Origin: Ochrobactrum quorumnocens
GTDB lineage: Bacteria; Pseudomonadota; Alphaproteobacteria; Rhizobiales; Rhizobiaceae
Assembly (NCBI RefSeq): GCF_002278035.1
Contig: NZ_CP022604.1
Coordinates: forward strand, 620,001 to 684,000
Direction of reading: 5' to 3'
DNA length: 64,000 bases
The number at the start of each line of letters is the position of its first letter. The first letter of the stretch is position 1. The notes under the pieces are model-generated. The model saw nothing but the letters and a program-made list of their open reading frames with translations, ran no database searches and had not been told where the DNA came from. Of the stretch, positions 18,788 through 27,711 are shown one piece after another. Position numbers and translations under genes: made by a program.

Positions 18788-20494
18788 ATGTCCGAAGCCC
18801 CAGCAATCGCGAGCCAGGAGCTTCCCGAGCGCGAGAGCATGGAATTTGATATTGTGATTGTTGGCGCAGGCCCTGCTGGCCTTGCTGCGGCTATCCGTTT
18901 CAAACAAATCAATCCCGAATTTTCAGTCGTCGTTCTTGAAAAGGGCGGGGAAGTCGGCGCTCATATTCTGTCAGGCGCAGTCGTCGATCCAAGTGGTATC
19001 GATCAACTGCTGCCGGGCTGGCGTGATGAAGAGGGACACCCGTTCAAAACACCAGTAACCGCAGATCATTTTCTGCTGCTCGGTCCTGCAGGCTCGGTGC
19101 GTCTACCGAATTTCGCCATGCCGCCATTGATGAACAATCATGGCAATTACATTGTGTCTCTTGGCAATGTCTGCCGTTGGCTTGGTACCAAGGCTGAAGA
19201 ACTTGGCGTTGAAATCTATCCGGGCTTTGCGGCGACTGAAGTGCTTTATAATGATGAAGGCGCTGTGATTGGTGTCGCAACTGGCGACATGGGCATTGAA
19301 CGCGATGGCACACACGGTCCGAACTATACGCGCGGCATGGCTCTGCTCGGCAAATATGTGCTGATCGGGGAAGGTGCGCGCGGTTCGCTTGCCAAGGAAC
19401 TGATAGCGAAGTTCAAGCTTGATGAAGGTCGCGAGCCAGCAAAATTTGGTATCGGCCTCAAGGAACTTTGGCAGGTTGATCCATCCAAGCATAAGCCGGG
19501 TCTGGTGCAGCATTCGTTTGGCTGGCCGCTCGATATGAAGACCGGTGGCGGCTCATTCCTCTATCACCTCGAAGACAATATGGTTGCGGTCGGCTTCGTG
19601 CTGCATCTCAACTACAAGAACCCGTATCTGGCTCCGTTCGAAGAGTTTCAGCGTTTCAAGACACATCCAGCGATCCGGGATACTTTTGAGGGCGGCAAGC
19701 GGTTGTCCTATGGCGCTCGCGCCATTACTGAAGGTGGCTTCCAGTCGGTACCAAAGCTTTCCTTCCCGGGCGGCGCACTAATCGGCTGTTCGGCCGGTTT
19801 TGTGAACGTACCACGCATCAAAGGGAGCCATAATGCAGTCCTTTCGGGCATTCTTGCTGCCGATAAGATCGCAGAGGCTCTTGCCGCTGGTCGAGCCAAT
19901 GATGAGCCGATCGAGATCGAAAACAGCTGGCGCGACAGTGCAATTGGCAAGGACCTCAAAAGAGTCCGCAACGTCAAGCCATTGTGGTCCAAGTTCGGAA
20001 CGGTCGTGGGTGTGGCGCTCGGTGGCCTCGATATGTGGACCAACCAGCTTTTCGGATTTTCGTTCTTCGGTACGTTGAAGCATGGCAAGACCGACGCGCA
20101 GGCACTGGAACCGGCAGCGAAGCACAAAAAGATCACCTATCCAAAGCCGGATGGTGTGCTGACTTTTGACCGCCTCTCATCAGTGTTTCTGTCGAACACC
20201 AATCACGATGAAAACGAGCCTGTTCATCTGCAGGTCGCGGACGTGAAGCTGCAGCAGATATCTGAACACGACGTCTTTGCAGGACCATCGACACGCTACT
20301 GCCCGGCAGGTGTTTATGAGTGGGTTGATGCTGATGGCAATTCAGCGGCTGATCCGCAGGCCAAGGATGTTCGTTTTGTAATCAACGCGCAGAACTGCGT
20401 CCACTGCAAGACTTGCGATATTAAGGACCCGAACCAGAACATCAACTGGGTTCCGCCACAAGGCGGCGAGGGACCGGTTTACGTAAACATGTAA
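18788..20494 (+). CDS. Electron transfer flavoprotein-ubiquinone oxidoreductase
   Basis: Membrane-associated flavoprotein that passes electrons from ETF (fed by acyl-CoA and other dehydrogenases) to ubiquinone. The 568-residue protein has an N-terminal FAD Rossmann motif IVGAGPAGLAAA at about residues 23-34, the central ubiquinone-binding region, and a C-terminal 4Fe-4S domain with ligands in CPAGVYEW and NCVHCKTCDIKDP. The four Cys are all present. The start is supported by CGGAGG 6 nt upstream. It is an isolated unit ended by the hairpin at 20519. Homologues are named etfD/ETFDH. Confidence 0.96.
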   Translation: MSEAPAIASQELPERESMEFDIVIVGAGPAGLAAAIRFKQINPEFSVVVLEKGGEVGAHILSGAVVDPSGIDQLLPGWRDEEGHPFKTPVTADHFLLLGPAGSVRLPNFAMPPLMNNHGNYIVSLGNVCRWLGTKAEELGVEIYPGFAATEVLYNDEGAVIGVATGDMGIERDGTHGPNYTRGMALLGKYVLIGEGARGSLAKELIAKFKLDEGREPAKFGIGLKELWQVDPSKHKPGLVQHSFGWPLDMKTGGGSFLYHLEDNMVAVGFVLHLNYKNPYLAPFEEFQRFKTHPAIRDTFEGGKRLSYGARAITEGGFQSVPKLSFPGGALIGCSAGFVNVPRIKGSHNAVLSGILAADKIAEALAAGRANDEPIEIENSWRDSAIGKDLKRVRNVKPLWSKFGTVVGVALGGLDMWTNQLFGFSFFGTLKHGKTDAQALEPAAKHKKITYPKPDGVLTFDRLSSVFLSNTNHDENEPVHLQVADVKLQQISEHDVFAGPSTRYCPAGVYEWVDADGNSAADPQAKDVRFVINAQNCVHCKTCDIKDPNQNINWVPPQGGEGPVYVNM

Positions 20495-20518
20495 TGTTCA
20501 CGGGAAAGCAGAGTTAAC

Positions 20519-20546
20519 AAAAGGCGGTTTTAAACCGCCTTTTTTA
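20519..20546. terminator. Bidirectional terminator
   Basis: The palindrome AAGGCGG-TTTTAAA-CCGCCTT is preceded by an A run and followed by a T run. It serves the ETF-QO gene on + and lies across the stop codon of the convergent gene on -. Confidence 0.85.
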
Positions 20547-21560
20547 TTGGAGCATAACTGATTGGGTTTCTGGTTCGTCTTCATCTTGTCGTTGAGGCAA
20601 GGGAACTGAAAACTCTAGCCTTACTGGCAGGTGATCGGAACCAGCTTCTTCGCGTGAAGCGGCGACAGGGGCTTCGATGTCAGGACTCACCAAAATCTGA
20701 TCAATTGGCAGGCCAATGAAAGATGCGAGTTTTACAGGCAGACTTTGGGGCATCCATGTGCCACCAATACCGGTGATGGCTTTTGTACTCGACGCTTTTT
20801 CGATGCGATAGACTGCATTACTCCACGGCGTAGCATTGAAATCACCGGCAATGATTGAAGGACCGGTGATCTTTTGCAGTTCCGGCACCAGCGCATTGAT
20901 GACAGTCGCCTGACTAAAAGGCCATGGCAGGACCGAGTGATAAGCTGCGACATTGACCCTTGTGCCGCTGAAATCGATGGAAGTCATGGCAAGGCGGTCA
21001 TCGCCAAGACAGGTCTGCTCGCTACCTTCGCTGAAGGGGCGGCGTGACAGAATGCCGACACCCATATTGCTTCCGTCTTTGTGACATTCAAAATGATAAG
21101 GGTAGGTGCCCTTCAGAATGTCGATCCACGTGGCCCAGTCTGAACCAGCTTCCTGATAGGTGATGACGTCAGGCTTTTCCTGCGCGATCATTTGCAACAC
21201 GCGCTTTGGCTCAGGATTATTGTAGCGCAGATTGATCTGAACCAGACTATAGCGCGCACCTGCCACAGGAACATTAGCCTGTGCAGAGGTTGATCCATCA
21301 AGCAAATTGCGTGCCGCACCAAGTGTCGTGCTGAATGCAAGGATCGCAAACAACAGGATCATTGCACCTTCGCGCCGCATCATTGTGAACAAAAGCGGGA
21401 TTGCGAGCAATGCCATCAAAATTCCAAGATATGGACGGAAATGAGCGAATGAATCAAGCGCGGGATGCGCTGATCCGAGAAAGCCAAGCACAAGTGGAAC
21501 TGACACGAGAACAGCGGTGATTAGCAGAAAAAGTGAAAGGTTTTCGCGGCGTTTTGACAT
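20544..21560 (-). CDS. Membrane-anchored endonuclease/exonuclease/phosphatase-fold protein
   Basis: 338 residues. Three hydrophobic helices occupy the first 90 or so residues (about 10-30, 37-60 and 65-85). An extracytoplasmic EEP-fold domain follows, with the active-site pattern TYQEAG (metal-binding Glu), AAYHSVLPWP, AGDFNATPWS and the terminal GSDHLPV (catalytic Asp-His). The fold covers DNases, phosphodiesterases and sphingomyelinase-like enzymes, so the substrate is undetermined. All expected catalytic residues are present, so it is probably active. This arrangement (YafD/VanY-like annotated genes) is common in Brucellaceae. Confidence 0.86.
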   Translation of the reverse strand: MSKRRENLSLFLLITAVLVSVPLVLGFLGSAHPALDSFAHFRPYLGILMALLAIPLLFTMMRREGAMILLFAILAFSTTLGAARNLLDGSTSAQANVPVAGARYSLVQINLRYNNPEPKRVLQMIAQEKPDVITYQEAGSDWATWIDILKGTYPYHFECHKDGSNMGVGILSRRPFSEGSEQTCLGDDRLAMTSIDFSGTRVNVAAYHSVLPWPFSQATVINALVPELQKITGPSIIAGDFNATPWSNAVYRIEKASSTKAITGIGGTWMPQSLPVKLASFIGLPIDQILVSPDIEAPVAASREEAGSDHLPVRLEFSVPLPQRQDEDEPETQSVMLQ

Positions 21561-21664
21561 GATACGCGTCTAGTCGCTGATTACGGCGCCATGATGGAGA
21601 GAGGGTAGTATGTATTCGCGAAAAACATACTACCCCACTCACCTATTGCCCTACTGACTTATTT

Positions 21665-23167
21665 TTATTGGAAGGCTGTCTCGTAGAAGCTTCTGAGCTT
21701 GCGTGAATGCAGTCTCTCATCCGGCATTGCCGCGATCTTTTCCATCGCGCGAATACCGATCTGCAAATGCTGAGCGACCTGACGCTTATAGAATTCTGTC
21801 GCCATGCCCGGCAGTTTCAGTTCGCCATGGAGCGGTTTGTCGGAAACGCAGAGAAGTGTGCCGTAAGGAACGCGGAAGCGGAAGCCGTTGGCGGCAATCG
21901 TGGCCGATTCCATATCCAGCGCAACCGCACGCGCTTGCGAAAGACGCTGAACCGGACCGCGCTGATCGCGAAGTTCCCAATTCCGGTTATCGATTGTCGC
22001 GACCGTGCCGGTGCGCATAATGCGCTTGAGATCATAGCCTTCAAGACCGGTGATTTCTTCGACAGCTTCTTCAAGTGCTACCTGAATTTCGGCAAGCGCT
22101 GGCAGAGGAACCCATGCAGGAAGGTCGTCGTCAAGGACGTGATCTTCGCGCATATAAGCATGCGCCAGCACATAATCACCAAGCTGCTGACTGTTGCGCA
22201 GACCTGCGCAATGACCCAGCATTAGCCATGCGTGTGGACGCAGCACCGCGATGTGGTCTGTGATGGTCTTGGCATTGGAAGGGCCGACGCCAATATTGAC
22301 CATTGTAATACCGGAATGATCAGCGCGTTGCAGATGATAAGCTGGCATCTGCGGCATGCGTTGTAGTGGAATTCCGCTGCTGGGCGACGATTCACCTGCG
22401 CGCGTTATCGCATTGCCGGGCTCGACAAAGCTTTCATATCCACCGCCGCCTTCTGCCATAAGCCTACGGGCATAATCACAAAACTCATCCATGTAGAACT
22501 GGTAGTTGGTGAACAGGACGAAATTCTGGAAATGCTTGGGGCTTGTCGCCGTGTAGTGCGCAAGGCGGTGCAGCGAGTAGTCCACGCGCTGCGCGGTGAA
22601 AGGTGCCAGCGGCATTGGTTCACCGGGAATCGGATCGAAATCTGCATTGACGATCTTGTCGTCGGTTGCCGCCAGATCCGGTACATCGAACAGATCGCGC
22701 AACGGATGCGTGAAGGCATTGGCAACCGATGCCTCGACATAAGTACCTTCAATGAAAGCAAAATGAATAGGAATTGGAGTGGCCGATTCCCGAACCGTGA
22801 CTGCTACGCCATGATTGCGCATCAGAAGGCGGATTTGTTCGTTGAGATAATGATCGAAGAGATCTGGCCGCGTGATCGTGGCCGAATAGTCTCCCGGTGT
22901 GGTCACATGACCGAAAGCGAGACGCGTATCCACGTGGGCAAAGCTGGAAGTAGATAGGCAGATTTCAGGATAAAATGCGCGATAGCGTTGCGGGCGAACT
23001 TCACCCCGTGCAAGTTGCTCAAAAGCCTTGCGCAGAAATTCGGTATTGCGGTCATAAAGCTTGCGCAGCGCGGCAACCGCCGCGCCTGCATCGGTAAAAA
23101 CTTCCGGCTCCACAAAGGGAGGGGTTTTGATATCAGGGATGAAAGTTTGTTCGATTCGCTGTGTCAT
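21665..23167 (-). CDS. amn: AMP nucleosidase
   Basis: Hydrolyses AMP to adenine and ribose 5-phosphate, a control point for intracellular AMP. The 500-residue protein has the N-terminal AMP-nucleosidase-specific domain (about residues 20-190) and a C-terminal nucleoside-phosphorylase-like domain with NIGVGPSNAKT, GHCAGLRNSQ and the DMESATIAANG purine-binding motif. Length matches E. coli Amn (484) and rhizobial homologues (about 500). No close ribosome site precedes the ATG, and two mini-genes lie directly upstream on the same strand, so translation may depend on them. Confidence 0.95.
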   Translation of the reverse strand: MTQRIEQTFIPDIKTPPFVEPEVFTDAGAAVAALRKLYDRNTEFLRKAFEQLARGEVRPQRYRAFYPEICLSTSSFAHVDTRLAFGHVTTPGDYSATITRPDLFDHYLNEQIRLLMRNHGVAVTVRESATPIPIHFAFIEGTYVEASVANAFTHPLRDLFDVPDLAATDDKIVNADFDPIPGEPMPLAPFTAQRVDYSLHRLAHYTATSPKHFQNFVLFTNYQFYMDEFCDYARRLMAEGGGGYESFVEPGNAITRAGESSPSSGIPLQRMPQMPAYHLQRADHSGITMVNIGVGPSNAKTITDHIAVLRPHAWLMLGHCAGLRNSQQLGDYVLAHAYMREDHVLDDDLPAWVPLPALAEIQVALEEAVEEITGLEGYDLKRIMRTGTVATIDNRNWELRDQRGPVQRLSQARAVALDMESATIAANGFRFRVPYGTLLCVSDKPLHGELKLPGMATEFYKRQVAQHLQIGIRAMEKIAAMPDERLHSRKLRSFYETAFQ

Positions 23168-23208
23168 GGCTTAGTATAGCAAACTCCATGACAGTCGCAT
23201 GTCCCTGT

Positions 23209-23376
23209 TTACGCACTTCTTTGCAGGCTTACATAAAGCACGAGGCCGGCCCCGCTCATATGTGCTTTCTGGCCGATTTGCGTATAAGCGAATGTTGCAG
23301 CAGGCCCAGTGAATACGGCAGTGAACAGCAGAACGCGAAATGCAATTCTTACGGAGATACGAAAGCGGGACATCAT
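23209..23376 (-). CDS. Small secreted or membrane protein upstream of amn
   Basis: A 55-codon frame (54 residues if the second ATG at 23373 is used). The basic start MMSRFRISVRIAFR leads into the hydrophobic core VLLFTAVFTGPAATFA, resembling a signal peptide with possible cleavage after TFA. A short tail follows (YTQIGQKAHMSGAGLVLYVSLQRSA). Its ATG overlaps the stop of the preceding mini-gene (ATGA), with GGAGG 9 nt upstream, and it ends 41 nt before amn. The coupled arrangement and ribosome site support a real gene. No family is recognised. Confidence 0.5.
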   Translation of the reverse strand: MMSRFRISVRIAFRVLLFTAVFTGPAATFAYTQIGQKAHMSGAGLVLYVSLQRSA

Positions 23377-23537
23377 AATTGTTGGCCTCCGCTCATATGC
23401 TTGAGTTGCATCGCTGTAATGGGGGCAACGACTGGCTGATCACGATAAACGTCATATTTTCGATCAACAAAAAGGCCAGCAATGATCGCAATCCCCGCGA
23501 TCATCAGACAGACTATTGTAACGCGCCACAGCAGCAT
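23373..23537 (-). CDS. Small single-span membrane protein
   Basis: 54 residues: one transmembrane helix (about 8-24, VCLMIAGIAIIAGLFV), then a short soluble tail with KYDVYRDQPVVAP. The frame is open to 23621, but the ATG at 23537 has GGGGGAACC directly upstream and is the better start; the longer form would add a 28-residue polar extension. It is translationally coupled to the next mini-gene. Function unknown; position suggests cotranscription with amn. Confidence 0.55.
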   Translation of the reverse strand: MLLWRVTIVCLMIAGIAIIAGLFVDRKYDVYRDQPVVAPITAMQLKHMSGGQQL

Positions 23538-23747
23538 GGTTCCCCCGACTATCGAAATTGTTCGTTCTACGGGTTTGAGTTTACGGGTCTCACCTGAACT
23601 GCTCCTGAGAGCCGCATTCATCCGGCGTTCAAAAATATTGATGTTTCATTAACTTGATCGCTTCGCTCTTGTGCCGGGCTACACGGAGCCTATGTTAGCC
23701 CGCATCGGAAATGCGGACAAAGCCAAGAAAGCGGGAGACAGATACCC

Positions 23748-24455
23748 ATGGCTGAACAGACAAAACCCATTGAGCTTTACTATTGGCCTACACCGAACGG
23801 CTTCAAGATTAGCATTATGCTGGAGGAGCTTGGTGTTCCTTATGAAGTCAAATATGTGAATATCGGCAAAGGTGATCAGTTTCAGCCGGATTTTCTCAAA
23901 ATTGCGCCGAATAATCGTATGCCAGCCATAATTGATCCTGAAGGCCCGGGCGGCGAGCCAATTTCGGTGTTTGAATCGGGTGCCATTCTGCAATATCTCG
24001 GTCGAAAGTTCGGCAAGTTTTATCCGACCGATGAACGCAAGCGTGTGGCCGTCGATGAATGGCTGATGTGGCAGATGGGCGGACTGGGGCCGATGTCGGG
24101 GCAGGCCGGACATTTCCGTGTCTATGCGCCGGAAAAGGTGCAGTACGGTATTGATCGCTACACCAATGAGGTTAATCGCCTCTATGGCGTCCTGAACCGT
24201 CAGCTTGAAGGTAAGGAATATATTACAGGCGAATATTCTATTGCTGACATGGCGAGTATCGGCTGGATCAATGCTTACAAGAATTATGATCAGAATCTGG
24301 AAGATTTCCCAAACCTCAAGCGCTGGCATGAAACGATGAACACGCGTCCGGCTGTGCAGCGTGGCCTTGTGGTCGGCAAAGAAGAGCGAGAAAAGTCTAA
24401 TCTGGCAAATGACAAGGAAGCTCAGAAAATCCTGTTCGGCCAGAAGGCTCGCTAA
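23748..24455 (+). CDS. Glutathione S-transferase, YghU/YfcG (Nu-class) type
   Basis: A 235-residue GST. The N-terminal thioredoxin-fold domain (about 8-95) has YYWPTPNGFKI, where the Thr-Pro-Asn of Nu-class enzymes replaces a catalytic Tyr/Ser/Cys, and the cis-Pro and ES motifs NRMPAI and FESGAILQYL. The all-alpha domain follows (about 100-210) with the N-capping box YSIADMA. Nu-class enzymes such as YfcG and YghU act as glutathione-dependent disulfide-bond reductases. The start is taken as the ATG at 23748 (MAEQTKPIELYYW), preceded by GGGAGACAG. It is divergent from the amn mini-genes. Confidence 0.9.
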   Translation: MAEQTKPIELYYWPTPNGFKISIMLEELGVPYEVKYVNIGKGDQFQPDFLKIAPNNRMPAIIDPEGPGGEPISVFESGAILQYLGRKFGKFYPTDERKRVAVDEWLMWQMGGLGPMSGQAGHFRVYAPEKVQYGIDRYTNEVNRLYGVLNRQLEGKEYITGEYSIADMASIGWINAYKNYDQNLEDFPNLKRWHETMNTRPAVQRGLVVGKEEREKSNLANDKEAQKILFGQKAR

Positions 24456-24470
24456 ATAGCGGTTTCTACA

Positions 24471-24504
24471 GCGCATCCCGAACGGCCTCTCGGTTCAGAT
24501 GCGC
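24471..24504. repeat. Short hairpin, type B-like
   Basis: Arms GCGCATC (24471-24477) and GATGCGC (24498-24504) with inner GAAC/GTTC pairing. The GCGCATCCCGAA start equals that of the type B repeats, but the central ...GGTTTTCGG... is lost. Confidence 0.6.
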
Positions 24505-24515
24505 GGAAAAATAAT

Positions 24516-24550
24516 AAAGCACCGATCTGCTTCTGTCAGATCGGTGCTTT
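24516..24550. terminator. Bidirectional terminator between GST and DUF2147 genes
   Basis: A perfect 14-bp stem AAAGCACCGATCTG / CAGATCGGTGCTTT with a 7-nt loop lies between the two convergent genes. Confidence 0.85.
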
Positions 24551-24572
24551 AATTGCTGCTCTCATGCATTGC

Positions 24573-24932
24573 TTATTGGCGTGTCAGGCTTTCGCTCTTG
24601 CAGATCAATCCGCCCATAACGCATCCGGATAGCGATAGCGTGTTGCCTTTAACGCTGGCCTTGCCGGTATAGGTCTTGCCTTCATCAAGCTTGTTGACTT
24701 CGCCCTTATAGGTGCCGTCTTTACCGGACATCGAGCCGATTGACTTGCCCTTATACTCACCGGTCTGCACGGTGCCGCAGTATTTGCCGCCACCACATGC
24801 AGCGTAGCTGATGATCGTGCCGTTTGGACGCTTCCATGTGCCTACAATTGCCTCATCGGCAAATGCTGGAGCAGACAGACCCGCCGTCAATGCAACAGCT
24901 GCAGTCATTCCCATAATAAAATTGCGGATCAT
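24573..24932 (-). CDS. DUF2147-type periplasmic protein
   Basis: 119 residues with a signal peptide (cleavage near AFA-DEA), then a single DUF2147-like domain: VGTWKRPNGTIISYAACGGGKYCGT and the closing LSLSGCVMGGLICKSESLTRQ. Four Cys could form two disulfides. The domain is lipocalin-like; members have no established function and are often seen as secreted small proteins in rhizobia. ATG at 24932 has GGGAGGA 4 nt upstream; the longer form from 24953 adds only MAFWEEC. Single-gene unit. Confidence 0.85.
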   Translation of the reverse strand: MIRNFIMGMTAAVALTAGLSAPAFADEAIVGTWKRPNGTIISYAACGGGKYCGTVQTGEYKGKSIGSMSGKDGTYKGEVNKLDEGKTYTGKASVKGNTLSLSGCVMGGLICKSESLTRQ

Positions 24933-25462
24933 GCATTCCTCCCAAAATGCCACAAGGTTTCAGGCCTTGCAGAATACTTACGCAAACGTAAACGTAATCG
25001 AGTTTTGGTCGGAGCGGAAGAGGGATAATTTGCGTGCTCGAATTCGCTGATAGCAATGTTTCCAGAATGCATCGCCAAAAGTGTGAAGCGGCTTTGAAGC
25101 CAAATACGGGGTAAATAAAAGCTAGAACATCGATCTCATTCATTCAGTTCTGAACACGCTTTGGCCCATCAATCTGCACCATGGTTATCATCTGGTTTCC
25201 AAGCGAGAAGGTGAAAAACATCCCTATTTCCGAAAAACGCTGTAATTCAGATGGTTTGGATGTTTAACGAATTCCCAAGTTTACTCCTTGTTGGGATTTC
25301 GTTGTCCCCTTGTTAAGCATCTGTTTTAACGCGCATTTTAATCCTGTCGCTTATCTTAAAGACCATGAACGGAACGACAGATCCGACAGTTCCAAGACGG
25401 TGAAAGCCAGTCTCGGAAACAAAGAGCGGACGGTTCTCGGGATTTAACAGGGACAAAGAAAA
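24933..25462. other. Intergenic region with a degenerate palindrome
   Basis: 530 bp between two divergent small genes. A degenerate type B unit lies at about 25067-25152 (ATGCATCGCCAAAAGTGTGA ... GCGGCTTTGAAGCC). The rest, especially 25200-25330, is AT-rich and probably promoter sequence for the Sel1-like gene. No further coding frame is supported. Confidence 0.5.
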
Positions 25463-25720
25463 ATGACACAGTTTCAGAGCGTTACGCAGCACGACAAAGC
25501 AGGTTCCCAGGATCGCATTCTGCTGGAGATGGGTTTGAAATACGCTATCGGTCGTGACTGTGAAATCGATGTGGTCGAAGCGCATAAGTGGCTCAACATC
25601 GCAGCCATTCGTGGTAATCAGAAAGCTGAGCGCATGCGCAATCAGGTGGCGGCGACTATGAGCAAGACAGAGCTTGCTGCAGCTCTTCGCGGTGCGCGCG
25701 AATGGATGACTGCGCACTAA
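25463..25720 (+). CDS. Single Sel1-like repeat small protein
   Basis: 85 residues. The middle fits one Sel1/TPR-like unit: LLEMGLKYAIGRDCEIDVVEAHKWLNIAAIRG, matching the A..YA.G.....D...A.KW...AA..G pattern. A charged helix ending in AREWMTAH follows. Sel1 repeats mediate protein-protein contacts; one repeat is too short for a solenoid, so this may pair with itself or a larger partner. It has no signal peptide and is probably cytosolic. Similar one-repeat proteins are widespread in Rhizobiales. ACAGGGAC precedes the ATG. Confidence 0.8.
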   Translation: MTQFQSVTQHDKAGSQDRILLEMGLKYAIGRDCEIDVVEAHKWLNIAAIRGNQKAERMRNQVAATMSKTELAAALRGAREWMTAH

Positions 25721-25738
25721 GATTGCTTGATTACTGAC

Positions 25739-25768
25739 AAAAAAGCCGCCTCATCAGGCGGCTTTTTT
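25739..25768. terminator. Bidirectional terminator
   Basis: AAAAAAGCCGCC-TCATCA-GGCGGCTTTTTT, a symmetric hairpin with A and T runs, between the convergent Sel1-like and YitT genes. Confidence 0.9.
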
Positions 25769-25769
25769 A

Positions 25770-26423
25770 TTAGCTAATACCGAGATAACGCCCCGGCTTA
25801 TGGTTAATCGCGATGATGGCGTTCATCGCTATCGCACCCACCAGTGAAAGCAGCATGTTTTCAAGAGGGATGAAAAACAGCGATCCAAACATGATGAGGA
25901 CATCGAGTTCAAGCTGAAACCAGCCAGCACGAATGCCGTAGGCATCCTGCAGATAAAGGGCGAGAATGTTGACGCCACCAACACCGGAGCGGTGACGGAA
26001 CAATGCCAATACCCCCATTCCCATCAAGGTTCCCCCCATTAGTGCTGCGAAGAGCGGGTTGATCGAACTGAAATCGACACATAACGGAATGACTTTTGCG
26101 AAGAACGACATCAGCGCGACTGCGATGAATGTCCTGATCGTGAATGGCCAGCCCATACGCTTTGCTGCAAAATAATAAAATGGCAAATTAATCAGAAAAT
26201 AAAGCAGGCCAAATCCGATGCCGGTGGCATACTGGATCAAAAGGGCGATGCCAGCGGTGCTACCCGTCATCAGCGTCGCTTGACTATAGAGCGTAATGCC
26301 CAGCGCAATGAAGGAAGTGCCAATCAGCATGGCGATCGCGTCTTCGTAAAGACGGTGACGATCGAAACCCATTGCGCTGGTAACATCAGCAAGCGGGGAG
26401 GCGCTATCTGCGATATCGGCCAC
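25770..26423 (-). CDS. YitT-family membrane protein
   Basis: 217 residues with five or six predicted helices and the family motifs ALGITLYSQATLMTGSTAGIALLI, FGLLYFLINLPFYYFA and FRHRSGVGGVNILALYLQ. YitT proteins are inner-membrane proteins of unknown transport role. The frame is open to 26543, but the GTG at 26423 (VADIADSASPL) has GGAG 6 nt upstream and no such site precedes the longer form, so it is preferred. This form lacks the C-terminal DUF2179 domain of Bacillus YitT. Confidence 0.85.
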   Translation of the reverse strand: MADIADSASPLADVTSAMGFDRHRLYEDAIAMLIGTSFIALGITLYSQATLMTGSTAGIALLIQYATGIGFGLLYFLINLPFYYFAAKRMGWPFTIRTFIAVALMSFFAKVIPLCVDFSSINPLFAALMGGTLMGMGVLALFRHRSGVGGVNILALYLQDAYGIRAGWFQLELDVLIMFGSLFFIPLENMLLSLVGAIAMNAIIAINHKPGRYLGIS

Positions 26424-26661
26424 GTTTAACTCCAGAGCTGCGAAAACCGGTAATCCGGACAAGATTGCACAAATGGCTCGAACTAAAGTTCCGCCATCTG
26501 AGTGCATGTAAATTCGCGCTGTACTGATGGGCGAGTGCTCCACGCGCCAGCGTCAAGTCTTGGGAGACATCGCAGATATAGCATTCAGAGAACATGCCCG
26601 CACTGCTTGAAATATTGTTATTTTAGGTGGGGCTTTGTTGATTTCACGCAATTCCTAAGCG

Positions 26662-27192
26662 TCAATTTTTTAAGAATATTTCGTGTTGTGCTTTAACAAG
26701 AAAACGCTTCACATCGCCCGGCGTGCGCAAATGATATTTTTGCAGGTGGGAAGAAGCCTCTTCAACAAACGAAAGCGCCCGAATACGGCCATTTTTACGA
26801 TAATTGGCGACAAACTTGAAAAATTCCCAATCAAAGCGTTCTGCACAGCCTTCAGCCATATCCGGACGCGACCGGCCGTAATGGCCAAACGTTCGCCTTA
26901 TGATTCGCCAGAGCCGTCGCGGCGTCGAAATATCGAGAAATATGAGCATATCGGCACGTGATGCGCGGTGCGCCATTGTTTCGCTGTGATTGCCTTCGAA
27001 TATCCATTCATCGCGATCAGCAACCTCGTTCGTAAGACGGCCGATCTCGTTGCGCGGGCGCATAACCCAGTTGGCTTCCCAGTAAATGGTGTCGATGTGA
27101 ATCACAGGTAGACCACTGATTTTTCCGAGCATGCTTGCAAGGGTAGACTTCCCCGAGCCAGCGCCGCCAATGATCATGATCCGTTGTGTCAC
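26662..27192 (-). CDS. P-loop NTPase, adenylate-kinase-like (FlaR/topology-modulation type)
   Basis: 176 residues starting almost at a Walker A motif IMIIGGAGSGKSTLA. After it come HIDTIYWEANW, the WIFEGNH signature and DMLIFLDISTPRRLWR (Walker B-like), then an Arg-rich lid RIIRRTFGHYGRSR. This is the pattern of adenylate-kinase-related proteins annotated as DNA topology modulation protein FlaR; true function is unproven. The GTG at 27192 with GGGGAC 6 nt upstream is preferred over the frame opening at 27273. The gene is in an AT-rich stretch and has no operon partner. Confidence 0.75.
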   Translation of the reverse strand: MTQRIMIIGGAGSGKSTLASMLGKISGLPVIHIDTIYWEANWVMRPRNEIGRLTNEVADRDEWIFEGNHSETMAHRASRADMLIFLDISTPRRLWRIIRRTFGHYGRSRPDMAEGCAERFDWEFFKFVANYRKNGRIRALSFVEEASSHLQKYHLRTPGDVKRFLVKAQHEIFLKN

Positions 27193-27473
27193 TTGGATGT
27201 CCCCGCATTTTAACTCTGTTCCAATAAAGACAGGACAAGAGTTTGGAACTACTATATATTTACTTTGTGTCATTCAAATTTACGTAACGTCTAAAGAATG
27301 ACAGTTAGAAATTTTGTATTGTAGACAGTGGTAATATTAAGCAACTGATTGACAGTCAACTTGCCTGGCATCAAGCTAGTCGGTGGATGCGAAACTTTAA
27401 AAGGTATAAAGACCGGCAAAGCAGACTGATGTTTTGATTGTCGCGATAAGCGATCTGCGAATGAACCAAAAAA

Positions 27474-27519
27474 GCATTTCCGGCAAAACTGCGCGGCAAT
27501 TTTGCGTAAGGATAATGCG
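27474..27519. repeat. Type B palindromic repeat, short form
   Basis: GCATTTCCGGCAAAACTGCG ... GGCAATTTTGCGTAAGGATAATGC. It resembles the unit at 6182 (GCATTTTCGGCAAAAGTGGG). Confidence 0.65.
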
Positions 27520-27570
27520 TAGAGACGGAACGGTTAGGACGTTTCAATCTTAACTGAGCCGTTCTGGAGT

Positions 27571-27666
27571 GCATCCCGAAAAGTGTGAAACGGTTTTCGG
27601 ATAAGATGCGCATTGAAGCAAAGAGTTGAGGCGCGCAGATCTGAAAAATCAGATCGAAATGCGCTC
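27571..27666. repeat. Two-hairpin palindromic element (type B)
   Basis: GCATCCCGAAAAGTGTGAAA ... CGGTTTTCGGATAAGATGCGC, followed by a second hairpin GAGGCGCGCAGATCTGA...TCAGATCGAAATGCGCTC. It is a near copy of the element at 14670-14766 and has the same position relative to the downstream or upstream gene start. Confidence 0.85.
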
Positions 27667-27711
27667 AAGAGCAACGAATTCAATAGTCCGTATCCGACAG
27701 GGAGCGACGAG

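Larger units (their letters stand above)
27193..27711. other. Intergenic region with two palindromic repeats
   Basis: 519 bp between divergent genes. 27193-27400 is AT-rich with no frame of note. Two type B repeats follow, at 27474 and 27571 (listed separately), and run almost to the next start. Confidence 0.6.

Noticed and set aside
23679..24476. 265-codon frame on the minus strand over the GST gene
   Set aside because: Complete overlap with a clear GST gene, no ribosome site, no family motif; it is a shadow frame.
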